From the NCBI GenBank assembly GCA_014529385.2, contig CM043962.1, positions 124,974,470-125,038,469 on the forward strand: DNA of 64,000 nucleotides, written 5' to 3'. This DNA comes from Adiantum capillus-veneris (taxonomy: Eukaryota > Streptophyta > Polypodiopsida > Polypodiales > Pteridaceae). Under the pieces are notes generated by a model. That model made no database searches. It had not been told where the DNA came from and saw only the letters and a list, made by a program, of their open reading frames with translations. Every line of letters begins with the position of its first letter. Position 1 is the first letter of the stretch. The position numbers were made by a program, and so were the translations under genes. Below are positions 10,303 through 20,719 of the stretch, in pieces.

Positions 10303-12410
10303 CTGAGAGTTTGTGAGGAAGCTCAAGGGTTATGAGAAGGAGCTAAGATGTAGATAACATAGCTTCTAAAGCTAAAGAAGAAATGTAGCCAAAGAAGCCG
10401 CTCACGTTTTCTTACAAACACACACGTGATGGAGAGAACTCATGAAAGATAGTCAAAACAAAACAAAAATGAAAACATCGAGATTAAGATCATATCGTAT
10501 CATGGGTAGGATAAAAGGGTTAATGGATGAGTTAATGATATTTAATCTTTGTTGTCCAAATAAGCTATGGATTGCTCTTTGGAACTGTAGCTTTGTGCTT
10601 ACTATAATGTATATGTTTTGTCTAGCGATTGGGATTAGTTGTGAGTACAAATCCTCTTGATTCATAATAAAATAACCACATTCACATCAAAAGAGAAGTC
10701 ATAGTCAATAATAGGTAGTATGATGGGATCTGGTGAGAGAAGTATTTCATTGAGCCTTTCAGGACCAAATAGAAACACTATGCGTTGCTGAAATTGAATC
10801 TTTCGACTAATCCAAATGTTGATCCTAATAGATTGCACTGAATGGAATTGAAAGAAATTACCTCTATCTGGATTATGGTTATTCATCAATGATATACTTA
10901 GTATGTTCAAAGATAAAGGTGTGAAAGAAGTGAAAGGAGAAGAAGAAGAGAGTTTCTCTCCCAAGCCCTATTGTTGCCCTTAGGCAATAAGGATACTGCG
11001 GGGAGAGAAGTACCTATAGCAAGGAGATTCTAGAGTTTGTGGAAGAGAATGAGAACCTTAAGAGAGAGAGATGCTTGTGGAAGATGAAGATATGGTTACT
11101 AACCTTGTGCTCATAATTGTTTCCCGCAAGAAGGTTGTACTCATTACATTGACAAGGTTGCTACTTGAATACCTTCCAATGAAACAATTAGGACACAACA
11201 AGAGAGATCAAAGAAGGAGTAAGATAGAATTAGAGATAGATCTAAGTGTGGTGGTGGTATTAAAGATAGATAATGAGAGATAGAGATAGAGTTAGAGACA
11301 AGTATTGGACTAGATATGAAAATGAAAGTAAAACTAGCAACACATATCTTACATGAGAGCAATCGCCACCACCTTAATGGAGAGAGAAGATGAGGCAAGA
11401 CTTCAGCCTTTCTTCAAGAGAAAGTGTGGCACTAAGATGAGTGTGTCACTATGGATTTGAGCTATTCTCACTCACTCATAAATTGCCTCATTGAAGAGAA
11501 GGTTGCCCTTTTTATAGGTGAGGGAGCCATGTTTTACATAATCACTTGATTAGGCTAAAGAGTTAGCCCAAATCAAATGTTCTTTGGATATTTATTAAAA
11601 TGGTCAATATCAGGACTCAAAATATCATGAAATTCAGCATTTTTTGTCGTTGAAGCTCCATGTTGGTGCATGATGTATGTGGGCCCCACCTAGGCATCTT
11701 TTGTGTGGCTCCAGCAGGGGGTCCCAACTTGTGTGTCTTGTCCTTCAAGGCATCTTTGAGGTGTCACATTCACATGCTTGTGTCTTTTATCCTCCAAATA
11801 TCTTATTTTATGGAAAAACACCGAGATTAACTCTTTTCACTTGATTCACCTCTTTACCATCTCTTCTTGCAGTGTAGTTGTGAAAGGCTTTTCCCTGTAA
11901 CTTTTGCCCTGTAACTCGGATTGACATGCTTCAAAAGGAAAAATTGGCCTACTAAAAGATCTTGACTTGGTTTTGTACTTTTCTCCATGCCCTTAGGTCG
12001 GTATTTTCAAATTGGGATGGTCCAAGAAGCTTTGGATCTTCCTTTTCATAAAGTCTTGTAGTAGGCCCTTCCCTCTTATATGTATCCAAGAAGGTATGCA
12101 TTATTGAAGGGTTATATTATTAAATAAATGTGAAAAGAAGAAAATAATTTATATATGGTAGGGTATAGCTGAGATATTAGAAGAAATATACAAATGCTTT
12201 TCCCCCAGACAAAAAGAGGCACAATCATTGATACTTCTCTTGCAATACTTTCTAATAGTAATGTACATTTATATTACTTCAAAGGTAATACTAAGGTATG
12301 GTAGAAAGCTTTTATTTATGCATATGAGTATTATATGAAGTATACTTATGCGTCAAAAAGTCACAAGATAAATCGTTTAATGCCCGTTCCCACTATACAC
12401 CTGCCACAGC
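10303..12410. other. No recognisable gene; includes probable 3' LTR tail of the next element
   Basis: Open frames at 10442-11398 on both strands are short and mutually overlapping, without motifs. Purine-rich runs occur around 11040-11300. The segment just below 12416 should be the 3' LTR of the minus-strand gypsy element, but I could not find its distal TG...CA boundary. Confidence 0.4.
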
Positions 12411-12430
12411 ATGACATCCACCCCCTCTAA
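12411..12430 (-). other. Polypurine tract and 3' LTR start
   Basis: On the minus strand a purine run (TTAGAGGGGGTGGA, 12430-12417) is followed directly by TGTCATGC starting at 12416. A purine tract immediately before a TG start, 45 bp past the end of integrase, is the expected 3' LTR boundary. Confidence 0.65.
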
Positions 12431-12474
12431 ACATGCACATCCTCCGGTATGTGCCATATTGTCTATTTGTATGA

Positions 12475-13338
12475 TCAGCCCTCTTGTACATCTTCCTTGC
12501 TTTCTTCTTCACTGGATGATTCCAGAGCTTCATGTTCACTTTGATCTTCACTTGTGTTTTTCTCTTTTTCCTCATCAACATCTTCTAGATCACTGTCTCC
12601 TCTTCTCTTAAACATTTTGATCTTTTTTCCTGCAATGGGAATCTTTAATTCTGTACCATCTAGTTCAGGAGAACTGTAAGTAGAATTTTCATACACATGC
12701 TTTACAATATACGGTCCAAACCATCTTTTTGAGAACTTACGCATGACTGTGTGCTGGTTATCAAGGCTACTCTCATACACTAAAACCCAGTCACCTTTGT
12801 CAATTTCTTTGCTCATGAGTCGATGTCGCCTATCAAAGTAGTCCTTGTTTTTCAACCTTGCATTTTTTAGTCGTTCTTTTGCAGCTTCAATGTCTCCAGG
12901 TCTTCTCTCTAGTTGCCTTATACGTAGTGCAAGGAGATATTCCTTGCTAAGCCCCTCTTGCCAAGGTAGTACATTCCATGTGGGAATTGTATCTTCAATC
13001 GGCATCACTGGCTTTTGACCATACATTAGCTCCGCAGGTATGTAGCCAGTTACTGAGCTATGTGTTGTACGATCAACCCATAAAGCATATGGTAATAGTT
13101 TTGGCCACTCACCAACTCTTCCTTCACAAACCTTGGCCAAAGCTTTGATGATAGGAGGATGCCCTCTTTCACTCTTTCCATTGCCTTCAGGGTTGTAAGC
13201 TGTAGTAAGAGAAAGCTTGATTCCTAATCTAGAAAAGAACTCCCTTGCTTCTTCGGCATCCAGTTCACCTCTATCTGCAATTATTTTTCCCACACAACCA
13301 TAACGGCAAATCACCTCTTCAAGAAGGAATTTGCACAT
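12475..13338 (-). pseudogene. Gypsy integrase core and C-terminus
   Basis: The 287-codon frame contains IIADRGELDAEEAREFFSRL, the second catalytic Asp region, and AYNPEGNGKSERGH, where the Glu of the D,D-35-E triad lies. WPKLLPYALWVDRTTHSSVTG and ELMYGQKP follow, typical of gypsy integrase. The C-terminal part (KGDWVLVYESSLDNQ, KRWFGPYIV) is the usual 'GD.V...' and 'W.GPy.v' module, and an acidic Glu/Ser-rich tail of about 35 residues ends the protein. The first catalytic Asp should lie in the damaged stretch at 13339-13395. There is no chromodomain. The frame itself is uninterrupted over the range given. Confidence 0.85.
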
Positions 13339-13395
13339 AGTTGCTGTGGTTTTATCTCTTAATGCTCTTCGTTCAACTTGGTTAGTTAGGTCCTC

Positions 13396-14259
13396 TCATG
13401 CAAGCACCAAGTATCTCATCTGCCAGAGTCTTAAAGGCATTGTGACTAGATCCACAACCCATTTATAGTGCATGGCTAGTGGATATGTAGGGTGTAATCC
13501 ATCACGATGTCGGACATTTGAATACATTTGACAAGTTACACACGACTCTACAAACTGAGATACATCTTTATACATACCCTTCCACCAGTATTTTTCTTTC
13601 AACTTGGAGAAGGTTGCCCATACACCCCTATGTCCAGCCCATAGACTCTCATGAAACTCTTGCATGAGCTTTACTTGAGTCTCTTTTTTACATATAACCC
13701 ATTGTGGTGTAGAACCCTTTTGTTTAGGATGCTTCCACAAGTAACCATCCCTTAAAAAGTACCCATATGCTTTCCTGCGTATCCTCTTGAATTCTTGTTC
13801 AGACCAATCATCTTGTTTTGTTAGAGTACTCAAGTAGCTTCCAATAGAAAGCCAATCACCTTCATAAAGATCTTTCAAGAACAATTCAAGTGAATTAGTC
13901 ATGCAGACATTGTTACCTTTGACATGAGAGATAGAATAGAACTTTGTACCTACATCATCTCCCTCATCAATCATTTGTGACGCATCTTCATACCTTGCAC
14001 TTGGTAGCATATCTGCCACTGTATTGTCTTTACCTGCAATGTGCTTAAAATCAGGGTTTAAGGACTTAATGTAGGCAATCCACCTCAACATAGCAATTTC
14101 TGATGTTGAGCAACTTGTAATCATCCCAAGAAGTGGTAGACAATCTGTTTCTACAACCACACATGCACCAATCAGGTACTCTTTCTCACTTTTCAAGGCT
14201 GTAACCATACCCCATAACTCTCTCTTTATTTGTGGATAGTTTCTTTGGCGAGCACTTAG
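13396..14259 (-). pseudogene. Gypsy RNase H C-terminal part and integrase H2C2 finger
   Basis: The frame begins with MVTALKSEKEYLIG, then VVVETDCLPLLG, then LRWIAYIKSLNPDFKHIAGK and NTVADMLPSA. This is the RNase H segment with the 'D...L' strand and the 'h..Gk.N..AD.LSR' end. Downstream, HESLWAGH, then about 30 residues, then CVTC form the integrase HHCC zinc finger. WVVDLVTMP near the end is where the integrase catalytic core starts, and the frame is lost shortly after. The RNase H coding sequence is cut at 14259 by a MITE and resumes beyond 14548. Confidence 0.85.
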
Positions 14260-14547
14260 GGGTGAAAGTATGTTAACCTATCGCACTTTTTGTGCTAGTT
14301 AGCAGTTTCAAGTTAGCACATCTTCAAAAAGTTGGGCGTCCAGTAAATTTTTTACAAATAATATCAAAATTTTTCGGAGGTTGTACATTTGGATTCCTTG
14401 TTTCAAGTTCTTTCTATTGATATATCATATGTCATAGATCTTGGAGATGTAGCTCAAGTTATTATACTAGTTAGCATATGTCAAAATTGTGCTAGTTACC
14501 ATTGTCCGGGACATGAAAAAGCATGACAGGTTAACATGCTTTCACCC
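14260..14547. mobile_element. 288-bp MITE, PIF/Harbinger (Tourist)-like
   Basis: The segment has terminal inverted repeats of about 20 bp: GGGTGAAAGTATGTTAACCT on the left, and on the right the same read on the other strand with one mismatch. It is flanked on both sides by TTAG (14256-14259 and 14548-14551), a target duplication that contains the TTA preferred by PIF/Harbinger elements. A GGG start of the inverted repeat fits the Tourist group. It has no coding capacity. It sits inside RNase H of the minus-strand gypsy element, and removing it with one TTAG lets the host frame continue without a shift, so the boundaries look exact. Confidence 0.85.
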
Positions 14548-14551
14548 TTAG

Positions 14552-14800
14552 TACCTTTGCTCCAACTCTTACCACATACCTGTGTCCTTCTTTGTCATCT
14601 TTCCCTATTGCCCATCCAATCCGTGTAGGACTGGTGTCTACTGTCACAATTACCGGCCTCTAACACTCATAGTCTACCTTTCTCAAAGTTGTTTCTGACT
14701 GGAGCAACTCCTTTAGCTTTTTCATGGATTCTACATGTGCTTTTGTCCATTTAAACTTCTGATTCTTTTTAAGCAGCTGATAAAGAGGATTATCTACATG
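14552..14800 (-). pseudogene. Gypsy RT-RNase H connection and RNase H start
   Basis: On the minus strand the sequence reads KFKWTKAHVESMKKLKELL, then RPVIVTVDTSPTRIGWAIG, then HRYVVRVGAKVL. The first part is the 'F.W...h...f..LK.lL' link after RT; the second is the start of RNase H with its first catalytic Asp (VDTSP). One in-frame stop lies between them. The Tourist-like MITE interrupts it right after AKVL. Confidence 0.8.
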
Positions 14801-15240
14801 TGCATAATGTGGAATCCAAATAACATAGAAGACAGCTCCGCTCCCAGAAACCTTCTAACCTCAGTGATGCTAGTGCACATTTCTTTCATTATTTGGATGG
14901 CGTCTATCTTTGTTGGACAAGGTTTCCTACCATATGGCCCGCACATGTGCCCCACAATGAGCACTTCATTGACACCAAACATAGACTTTTTCCCTGACAA
15001 TGTAAGAATCAGTTCCAGCCTAGACAAAATTTTATCACAATCATTTATGTGATCTACCACAAACCTGCGACATCCCTTGAGATCCAAAGATTCATCTTTG
15101 TCACTTTCTTCACATCCTTTGATAGGAAAATCATCAATGAAAGACATTGTGATTTGACGAATAAAGTCACGTAAGACCTTATTCATGCCATTCATCATAT
15201 GTGCAACCGAGTTGGTTGCTCCCTATGGCAAGGTACACAT
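14794..15240 (-). pseudogene. Gypsy reverse transcriptase, second half
   Basis: The minus strand contains MMNGMNKVLRDF, then the catalytic box MSFIDDFPIKG (YxDD replaced by FIDD), then VVDHINDCDKILSRLE, then GHMCGPYGRKPCPTKIDAI and TEVRRFLGA. This is the thumb-side part of a gypsy RT. It is joined to the first half at about 15,240 by a frameshift, and a stop stands in the position of the Gln of the 'LPQGATNS' motif. The Y-to-F change in the active-site box is unusual and may be a mutation. Confidence 0.85.
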
Positions 15241-16223
15241 CCTAACCAAACACAAGGTGTCCTCATGGTTGTCAAGTCTCTGCTTTCGATTGCAAGTTGA
15301 AATTGATCATACCCTGAGTAGAGATATCCCATTGAGTAGATTGCCCTCCCTGCAAATGCCTCTGCAAACTCATCCACAATTGGACCTGTACCTACATTTC
15401 TAATTGTCACCTTGTTTACTGGTTGCATATCTTGGATGAAGCGTAGAGAACCATTCTTCTTTGGAACTGTGAACCACCTGTTTGAGTATGGAGCACAAAA
15501 AGGCTCCAAGATTCCCATTAAGATTTTCTCATTCAGTAGCTCTACTAACTTTGGCAAATGAGCCTTTGGAACTGGAATAGGCCGCAGATTCCAAGGCACA
15601 TGAGGTATTGTGAAAATTACCATAGGAGCTACAATAGAAGGATCAACACATCCTATCTCATGTGGCTCAAATGCAAAAGCCTTACCATGCTTTGAAATCG
15701 TTTCTTTGAAGCACTTTGTCTCCTCCTGTGTTAGAAACTCCTCGCAACCAATCTGCAACTCTTGGAAAGACTCCTTTGTGAAGGTATGCCCAATCTTTTT
15801 AGGATTCCTCAAACTTGGTTGTAAAGAAGCCTGCTCAATCTTTTCCCTATTGTTGGGTGGTAAGGGTGAAGCTATTGGTTTCACCTTCTTTGCTAGACTC
15901 TTGTATTTAGTTTCAACATGGGCTTCTGGGCCAACTGTTTGATTTTCTTTAAAGGCTTCTATTACTTGATACATTTCCATAGAGCAAACTTCCACAACTT
16001 CATTTTCAAGATGCAAACTAGACCCCATTATAGCATCAAGCTCACCCATAGTATCTACAAAATAAACTTGTTCATACAAACCCAAAACATTTTCAGTAGG
16101 CTTTAGCAACCCACTCTTTTTCATGCCTATTTGTACATTATGCACATATTGCCTCTCACATCTCTTCAAATCTTCAAGTTTTGTAAAACATACTGATCCA
16201 TTCCTTGTTAACAAGGAGCTCAT
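15195..16223 (-). pseudogene. Gypsy reverse transcriptase, first half
   Basis: The 342-codon frame starts in a linker and reaches RT at RPIPVPKAHLPKLVELLNEK, then GILEPFCAPYSNRWFTVPKK, then GSLRFIQDMQPVNKVTIRN, then YSGYDQFQLAIESRDLTTMR. The 'R..vD.r.lN' strand appears here as FIQDMQPVN and the first catalytic Asp as YSGYDQF. The frame then shifts into an unrelated tail ending at 15195. The region before RT (residues 1-110) shows no known domain. Confidence 0.85.
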
Positions 16224-16291
16224 TGAGAAAGTTTCACCTATTTTTGGATCAGGCGAGACCCTTTTTCTTTCTGTACCACTACAATCCCGCT

Positions 16292-17563
16292 TTACAATGG
16301 TACTTGGCCAAAACCCATCATTTCTCTATGATCATGAAACTCTTTGCTTACCTTTGGTAGAGGATGTTCTCTGAGCTTGTCACGATTTCTTTCATGGTTT
16401 ACACAAACTGTGAGAAATTGGACATCTCGTTTACCATATTTGTTGTGTATCCTAGCATATGCTAAACCATCGTCCATTACCTTTGTTTCCATTAGAACTC
16501 CCACAATGTAGGGCTCTCCAAGGATGAGATGATATGAAGATGTATCCTGTACAAAGAAGTTTTGGTCAATCTTTACATCACCTATTGTCACCTTCACACC
16601 TGGACATGCTACATACAATTCACCGGATGAATTGTTTGCCACTTTTACCATCCAGCCATGATATGTGTCCATTGGCCATTTGCACTTGTTGTAGAGACTC
16701 TTTGACATTATGTTTATTTCAGAACCATGGTCAATCAAGGCAACAAATAGCTCTTCAAGATCACCTACCTTGACCAAAGTTTCTGTAGTAGCTCTTGCCC
16801 AGTGACTTCGTGAATAGTAGCTCCTAGGAATATCTTCAACTTCTTCATCATCATTTGAGAAATGCACTTGCTTCACTCTCCCACTAGATTGGTAGCATCC
16901 TACCATAGTTCCATCATCCTCCTCTTTATTTTGCAGCTGTATCCCTTGTGTCTTTGAGGTTTCCCCTTCAACCTGTGGACGAGAAACTTCAGCAAGAGTT
17001 TGCCTCTTCCTCTTGATGATGTCAATGATCTCCTCATGGAATTCACGCTTTGCAATGCCAAGAACTTCTCCTAGAGTAAACTCAATCTTGCTATTTAAGA
17101 TCCTTTCCTCCAAGACATTTTTTAAATCTGTAGCAACCTCAATATCATATTGTAGTTTATAAGTTGGGCCTTTTGTCTTACCTTTTGTTGGCTCTTTCTT
17201 CTTTCCTATTGTAGACTCCTCCATGAGTACTTCAGGTGGAGATGCTTCTTGTGTAGAGGGTGTTTGAGAAGGCATTGAGTCACTTCTTCCCCCACTTCTA
17301 GAAGCTCTTTTTGATGGTCCTTCATAAAAATTCTCACGCCTGCGCTTCTCTTCTGCAATCGCCTCATTTTGTGGGCATTTTGTAATGTAGGCATGCACTG
17401 ACAATGAGTCCACTAGATCATTCCATCCTGTTTCTAGACGTATGCAATCACCTGCTTCATGTAGAATCTCTTTTGTAAGCTTTCCCTTTTTAGCTAATTG
17501 AATGGACATTTGGCCAAATTTGACCATGATGGTCACTCGCCTCTTCATCAGTAAAATGCGCAA
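16292..17563 (-). pseudogene. Gypsy gag C-terminal part and aspartic protease
   Basis: The 423-codon frame has a charged, Lys/Glu-rich gag-like first half without a visible CCHC knuckle. A retropepsin follows: LFVALIDHGSEINIMSKSLY carries the catalytic Asp in an 'IDHGS' version of DTG/DSG, and HLILGEPYI is the 'ILG' flap-end motif. It connects to the RT frame at about 16,223-16,292 by a frameshift or frame change. The N-terminal gag portion continues in another frame from 17,564 to about 17,765 (DALSKDVVFFKDSKIHLREI), where the element is truncated. Confidence 0.8.
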
Positions 17564-17801
17564 TTTTTACTCCATAATTAGCTGCCTCAACTGAAGAGGT
17601 GACATGGTTAGTTGCCATATCTTCAACTAAGGTTTGCATTCCCCCCTTCTCAAAGTTAGTTCTCAAGGGTAGACCTATCTCTCTTAAGTGGATTTTACTA
17701 TCCTTAAAAAAGACAACGTCTTTTGACAAAGCATCACGAAAATCATCACAATCCCTTCTCGTGATGATATACATGCTGAAGTTGAAAATGATTCTTTTTA
17801 T

Positions 17802-18036
17802 ATGCCTATTTTGAAATTCTTGCATGAAAATATTGGTGAGATATATGAGAATAGATATCACTTGTATAAGGGAAATCTGTATTATTATGACTGCTTGTGT
17901 ATTCCTGCAAATTCTGATTTTAAGAGTCAAATTCTGCATGAGTGTCATAATTCACCTTTTTCTGGTCATCCTGGATTGAATAAGACGTATAAAAAGATTA
18001 AAAGTTCATTCTTTTGGTCGCGTATGAAATAAGAGG
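17802..18036 (+). pseudogene. Chromovirus pre-integrase and HH finger half
   Basis: YHLYKGNLYYYDCLCIPANS followed by LHECHNSPFSGHPGLNKTYK and SFFWSRMK is the linker and His-His half of the integrase zinc finger. A stop follows MK, and the CxxC half is deleted: the next frame starts directly at the 'L.PL.IP...W..is.DFI' motif. Confidence 0.85.
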
Positions 18037-18500
18037 ATGCCTCGTGATCTTCAACCCTTAGGCATTCCTTTACAGAAGTGGGAGTCTATATCCATGGACT
18101 TTATCATTAGACTTCCTACTACTCGTGGAGGGTATGATTCAATCTTTGTGGTGGTAGATAGACTCACAAAACAAGCTTACTTTTTTCCTCTAAAAATAGT
18201 TGATGCTGCATTGACCATTGCCAACTTGTTTGTGAAAGAGATATTTCGCTTGCATAGCATGGCCAAGAGTATAGTGTCTGACGGAGATTCTAAGTTCACT
18301 TCTCATTTCTAGAGTGCGACTTTTGACTCTATAGGTACCTAGTTACTCATGTCTACTTCTTTTCGTCCTCAAACTGATGGGAAAACGGAGAGAGTGAATC
18401 GTATTTTAGAATATATGTTATGAATGTATGTCAATCAAAACCAATCTAATTGGAATGAATATCTGCCTTGCTTGAATTTGCATATAACAGTTCATATCAT
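18037..18500 (+). pseudogene. Chromovirus integrase catalytic core
   Basis: The frame reads LQPLGIPLQKWESISMDFI, then GGYDSIFVVVDRLTKQAYFF, then KSIVSDGDSKFTSHF and a stop. Past the stop, in other frames, STSFRPQTDGKTERVNRILE carries the third catalytic residue (Glu). First (DFI) and second (SDGD) Asp are present. At least three stops or shifts lie between 18,310 and 18,530, so no active enzyme can be made. Confidence 0.85.
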
Positions 18501-18529
18501 ACATCTATTAGGATGACTCCATTGAGACA

Positions 18530-19162
18530 ATGTATGGCTACAACGGTCCCACACCTATTAATTTCCTTAACTCGAGGAATAAGGTAGAACTGTTACGTGA
18601 GATTCTTGAGAAAATGGATAGCGAGTTGGCCAAAATCAGGGGGAATATTAGAGAAGCTCAAAAGAGACATAAATTGTATTATGACAAGAAACATGGTGTT
18701 GTGGAGTATGGAACTGGTGATATGGTTTTCTTAAAGGTTATTCCTGAGAAGTCTCATTTGATTCTTGGAAAGGATAGAAGATTGTCTCCACGATTTGTTG
18801 GGCCATTTAAAATTTTAAAGCGCATTGCTTCATTAGCTTACAAATTGGAATTGCCTTCTCATGTTAAAGTGCATCCTGTATTCCATGTGAGTTTATTGAA
18901 AAAGTATGTTCCTAATGTGCATCATGTTTTACAGGACAACTCTAAGTTGAAAGATGATAGAACATTGACAGTAGAACCAAACTTAGTACTAGATAGGCAT
19001 GTTAAACATCTGAGAAATAGAGACATTGTGGAAGTTTTGGTTAAGTGGCAGAACTATCCAGTAGAGGATGCATCATGGGTTGATCTTAGTGTTTTGCAAA
19101 GAGAATTTATCTCTCTTTCCAACTCTCAGGACAGAGTTAATTTTGATAAGGGGAGAATGTAA
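18530..19162 (+). pseudogene. Chromovirus integrase C-terminus with chromodomain
   Basis: The 210-codon frame contains YYDKKHGVVEYGTGDMVFLK, then RRLSPRFVGPFKILKRI, then VHPVFHVSLLKKYVP. These are the integrase C-terminal GPF/Y module. It ends in a chromodomain-like segment, EVLVKWQNYPVEDASWVDL, which has the aromatic and W residues of the fold. Chromodomains are thought to direct chromovirus integration to marked heterochromatin. This part is uninterrupted and ends in FDKGRM, typical of chromovirus pol ends, just before the polypurine tract. Confidence 0.9.
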
Positions 19163-19165
19163 TAG
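19146..19165 (+). other. Chromovirus polypurine tract and 3' LTR start
   Basis: GATAAGGGGAGAA overlaps the end of pol, and TGTAATAGG begins at 19159. A purine run that overlaps the last codons, followed by TG, is the usual chromovirus layout. Confidence 0.75.
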
Positions 19166-20075
19166 GACTAATTTTTGAAGTTCTTAAAGTCGAAAAGAAT
19201 GTAGTAGGGCATATCTTTTATTTAGCACGATTTGAAATATTGTTGAATAGTCTATTAAATAGAACTTATATGAATGAGTTTGAGATATTAAGAGAGAAAT
19301 AATACACTAAAGAAGTATTTGATAAAGATTAATGAATAACAGATAGTCTGTCTATGAATAGTAAAATTGAGATTTTTATTAATATTAGTGTTTTATATTT
19401 ATGTGTTTTAGCTTAAAATGCATGGGTAGGCTTAAAATAAGTTGAAAAAGTAGTGGAGACCCATAAATAGAGGTTTTATGAGTCGCCACGTAGAAATTGT
19501 ATTTTCAGCCAAAAAAAGATGTTTTTTGCAATTCTGTTCGCGATGCCTTGTAGACCAAGCCTATTCCCGTCGTTTTGAGTACCTGGATTTCTCTGTTATG
19601 AGTTCGTTTGTAAAAGTTTTGATGAAAACAAACAAAAGGCAGCAGCAGTGTAGTATACAGAGGGACAGACAGACATACAACATCATACAGCTCTCCGTGC
19701 TATCAACCAAGAAGTGGATTTTTTCCTTCATAGTAGATTACTGCAATTGAGATTATGAAGGTACATGATTATGTTTTTTTACTTTGATTATCCTGTTGAG
19801 TTGGTTGCACGATTATGTTTTTTTGGCTATTTTGTAGGCGATGCAGAAATCAATGTGTGAAACAGGATCTATGCAAAGTGTCATTATAAAAATCTAACCT
19901 TCATGGATCGCTTAGCGATCACCTTCTTATCTTTTTCTCATAGGTATACTTGGCACGAAAATCGAGTTGACCGAACTCCTAAAAAGCGGCTATTTTGAGA
20001 AGTCGCATGCTTTTCTAGGAAAAGAACGAAAGGTGGTGCATTTGGGGATCATTCACAGATCTCCTCTTCTACGAG
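19159..20075 (+). mobile_element. Probable chromovirus 3' LTR, end not determined
   Basis: Downstream of the TG start there is a TATA-like 'cataaataga' near 19465 and AT-rich DNA without genes. The CA end cannot be placed because the 5' LTR is absent for comparison. The small ORF at 19478-19750 lies within this stretch and shows no domain. Confidence 0.45.
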
Positions 20076-20119
20076 TGTGAGTGCGAGTGCGAGTCAGAGT
20101 GCGAGTGCGAGTGCGAGTG
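20076..20119. repeat. GTGCGA/GAGTGC hexanucleotide repeat at duplication breakpoint
   Basis: Imperfect repeats of 'gtgcga' run from 20076 to about 20119. The proximal breakpoint of the 19-kb duplication lies inside this tract at 20098, and its right part is carried to 39228 as the start of copy 2. Confidence 0.9.
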
Positions 20120-20120
20120 A

Positions 20121-20674
20121 GACGCTGGATGCAAGCGAACTGAAGCTCGGGGGTGGTTGGGAGGTTCGAGCTCCGTACAATGGAGTGCGTCCATATATTC
20201 CATTGCTCCTCTGTTGTATCAAAACTCTACAAAAATCCATCAATATAAAGATCTCTTTCTCTATCTTTTGGTGCCTATCTCTATTATTCTGTTCTTGTGA
20301 CAAAAGCTGACTTGAAGCTTGCAAAATCTAATGGAACTTGAAGCAGATAAAGCAACAGGAGATAATTACCATCACCGTCATCGACTAGAGATTGATTTAA
20401 TATTCTGTTAAGTCCGGTGTCGTTAACGGCCCGGTTAATCCTGTAAAATGGAGCTTAAACTCCTAGTTAGCAGATGATCCAAGTGACGGTGCTGTCAATA
20501 GCCCGCCTTAGCTACTGACTAAGTTGTACTTAAATCTTGACTTGATTAATTGAAGGGTACGATGATTTCCAGATTCACTTGCATTTGTTGTTCTCATTCT
20601 CTCTCTTTCACACCTCCCACAGCAAGAGGCCCGGTGCCTGCCCGGCTCACGTAGTGAACACATATCCCCCGACA
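20121..20674 (+). mobile_element. LTR-like end (U3/R/U5) of an unclassified element
   Basis: A TATA-like 'caatataaag' near 20240, CT-rich U5-like sequence near 20590 and an end at '...cccgaca' (20674), followed four bases later by a candidate primer site, have the layout of a 5' LTR. The left end is not clear; 'tgtgagtgcgag' at 20076 is one possibility. No matching 3' LTR is visible downstream, so the element would be incomplete or rearranged. Confidence 0.5.
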
Positions 20675-20678
20675 TCTT

Positions 20679-20696
20679 TGGTGAACCCGACGCGAA
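20679..20696 (+). other. Candidate primer-binding site
   Basis: TGGTGAACCCGACGCGAA starts with TGG, as required for pairing to a tRNA 3' CCA end, and lies 4 nt after the putative LTR end. The tRNA was not identified. Confidence 0.5.
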
Positions 20697-20719
20697 ACGA
20701 GCCGGGGTGGGAGGTGAAG

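Larger units (their letters stand above)
12411..17768 (-). mobile_element. Ty3/gypsy retrotransposon, 5'-truncated, MITE inside
   Basis: On the minus strand the domains run in the order gag-like, aspartic protease, RT, RNase H, H2C2 zinc finger, integrase, polypurine tract, start of the 3' LTR. This is the Ty3/gypsy order, with integrase last. The 5' end is cut at about 17,755-17,775, where a plus-strand chromovirus fragment begins, so the 5' LTR and primer site are missing. The reading frame is damaged by several frameshifts and in-frame stops and by a 288-bp inverted-repeat insertion. The pol sequence (IDHGSEI protease, FIDD RT box) is unlike the common flowering-plant clades as I know them. 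Confidence 0.85.
17770..19162 (+). mobile_element. Chromovirus (Ty3/gypsy) relic, 5'-truncated
   Basis: The plus-strand fragment starts in the linker before integrase and runs to the end of pol. It contains the HH half of the zinc finger, the integrase core, the C-terminal 'GPF' module and a chromodomain, then a polypurine tract and the first bases of a 3' LTR. Everything upstream (gag, protease, RT, RNase H) is missing. The 5' breakpoint adjoins the gag end of the minus-strand gypsy element, so the two relics are tail-cut and head-to-head. Confidence 0.85.
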
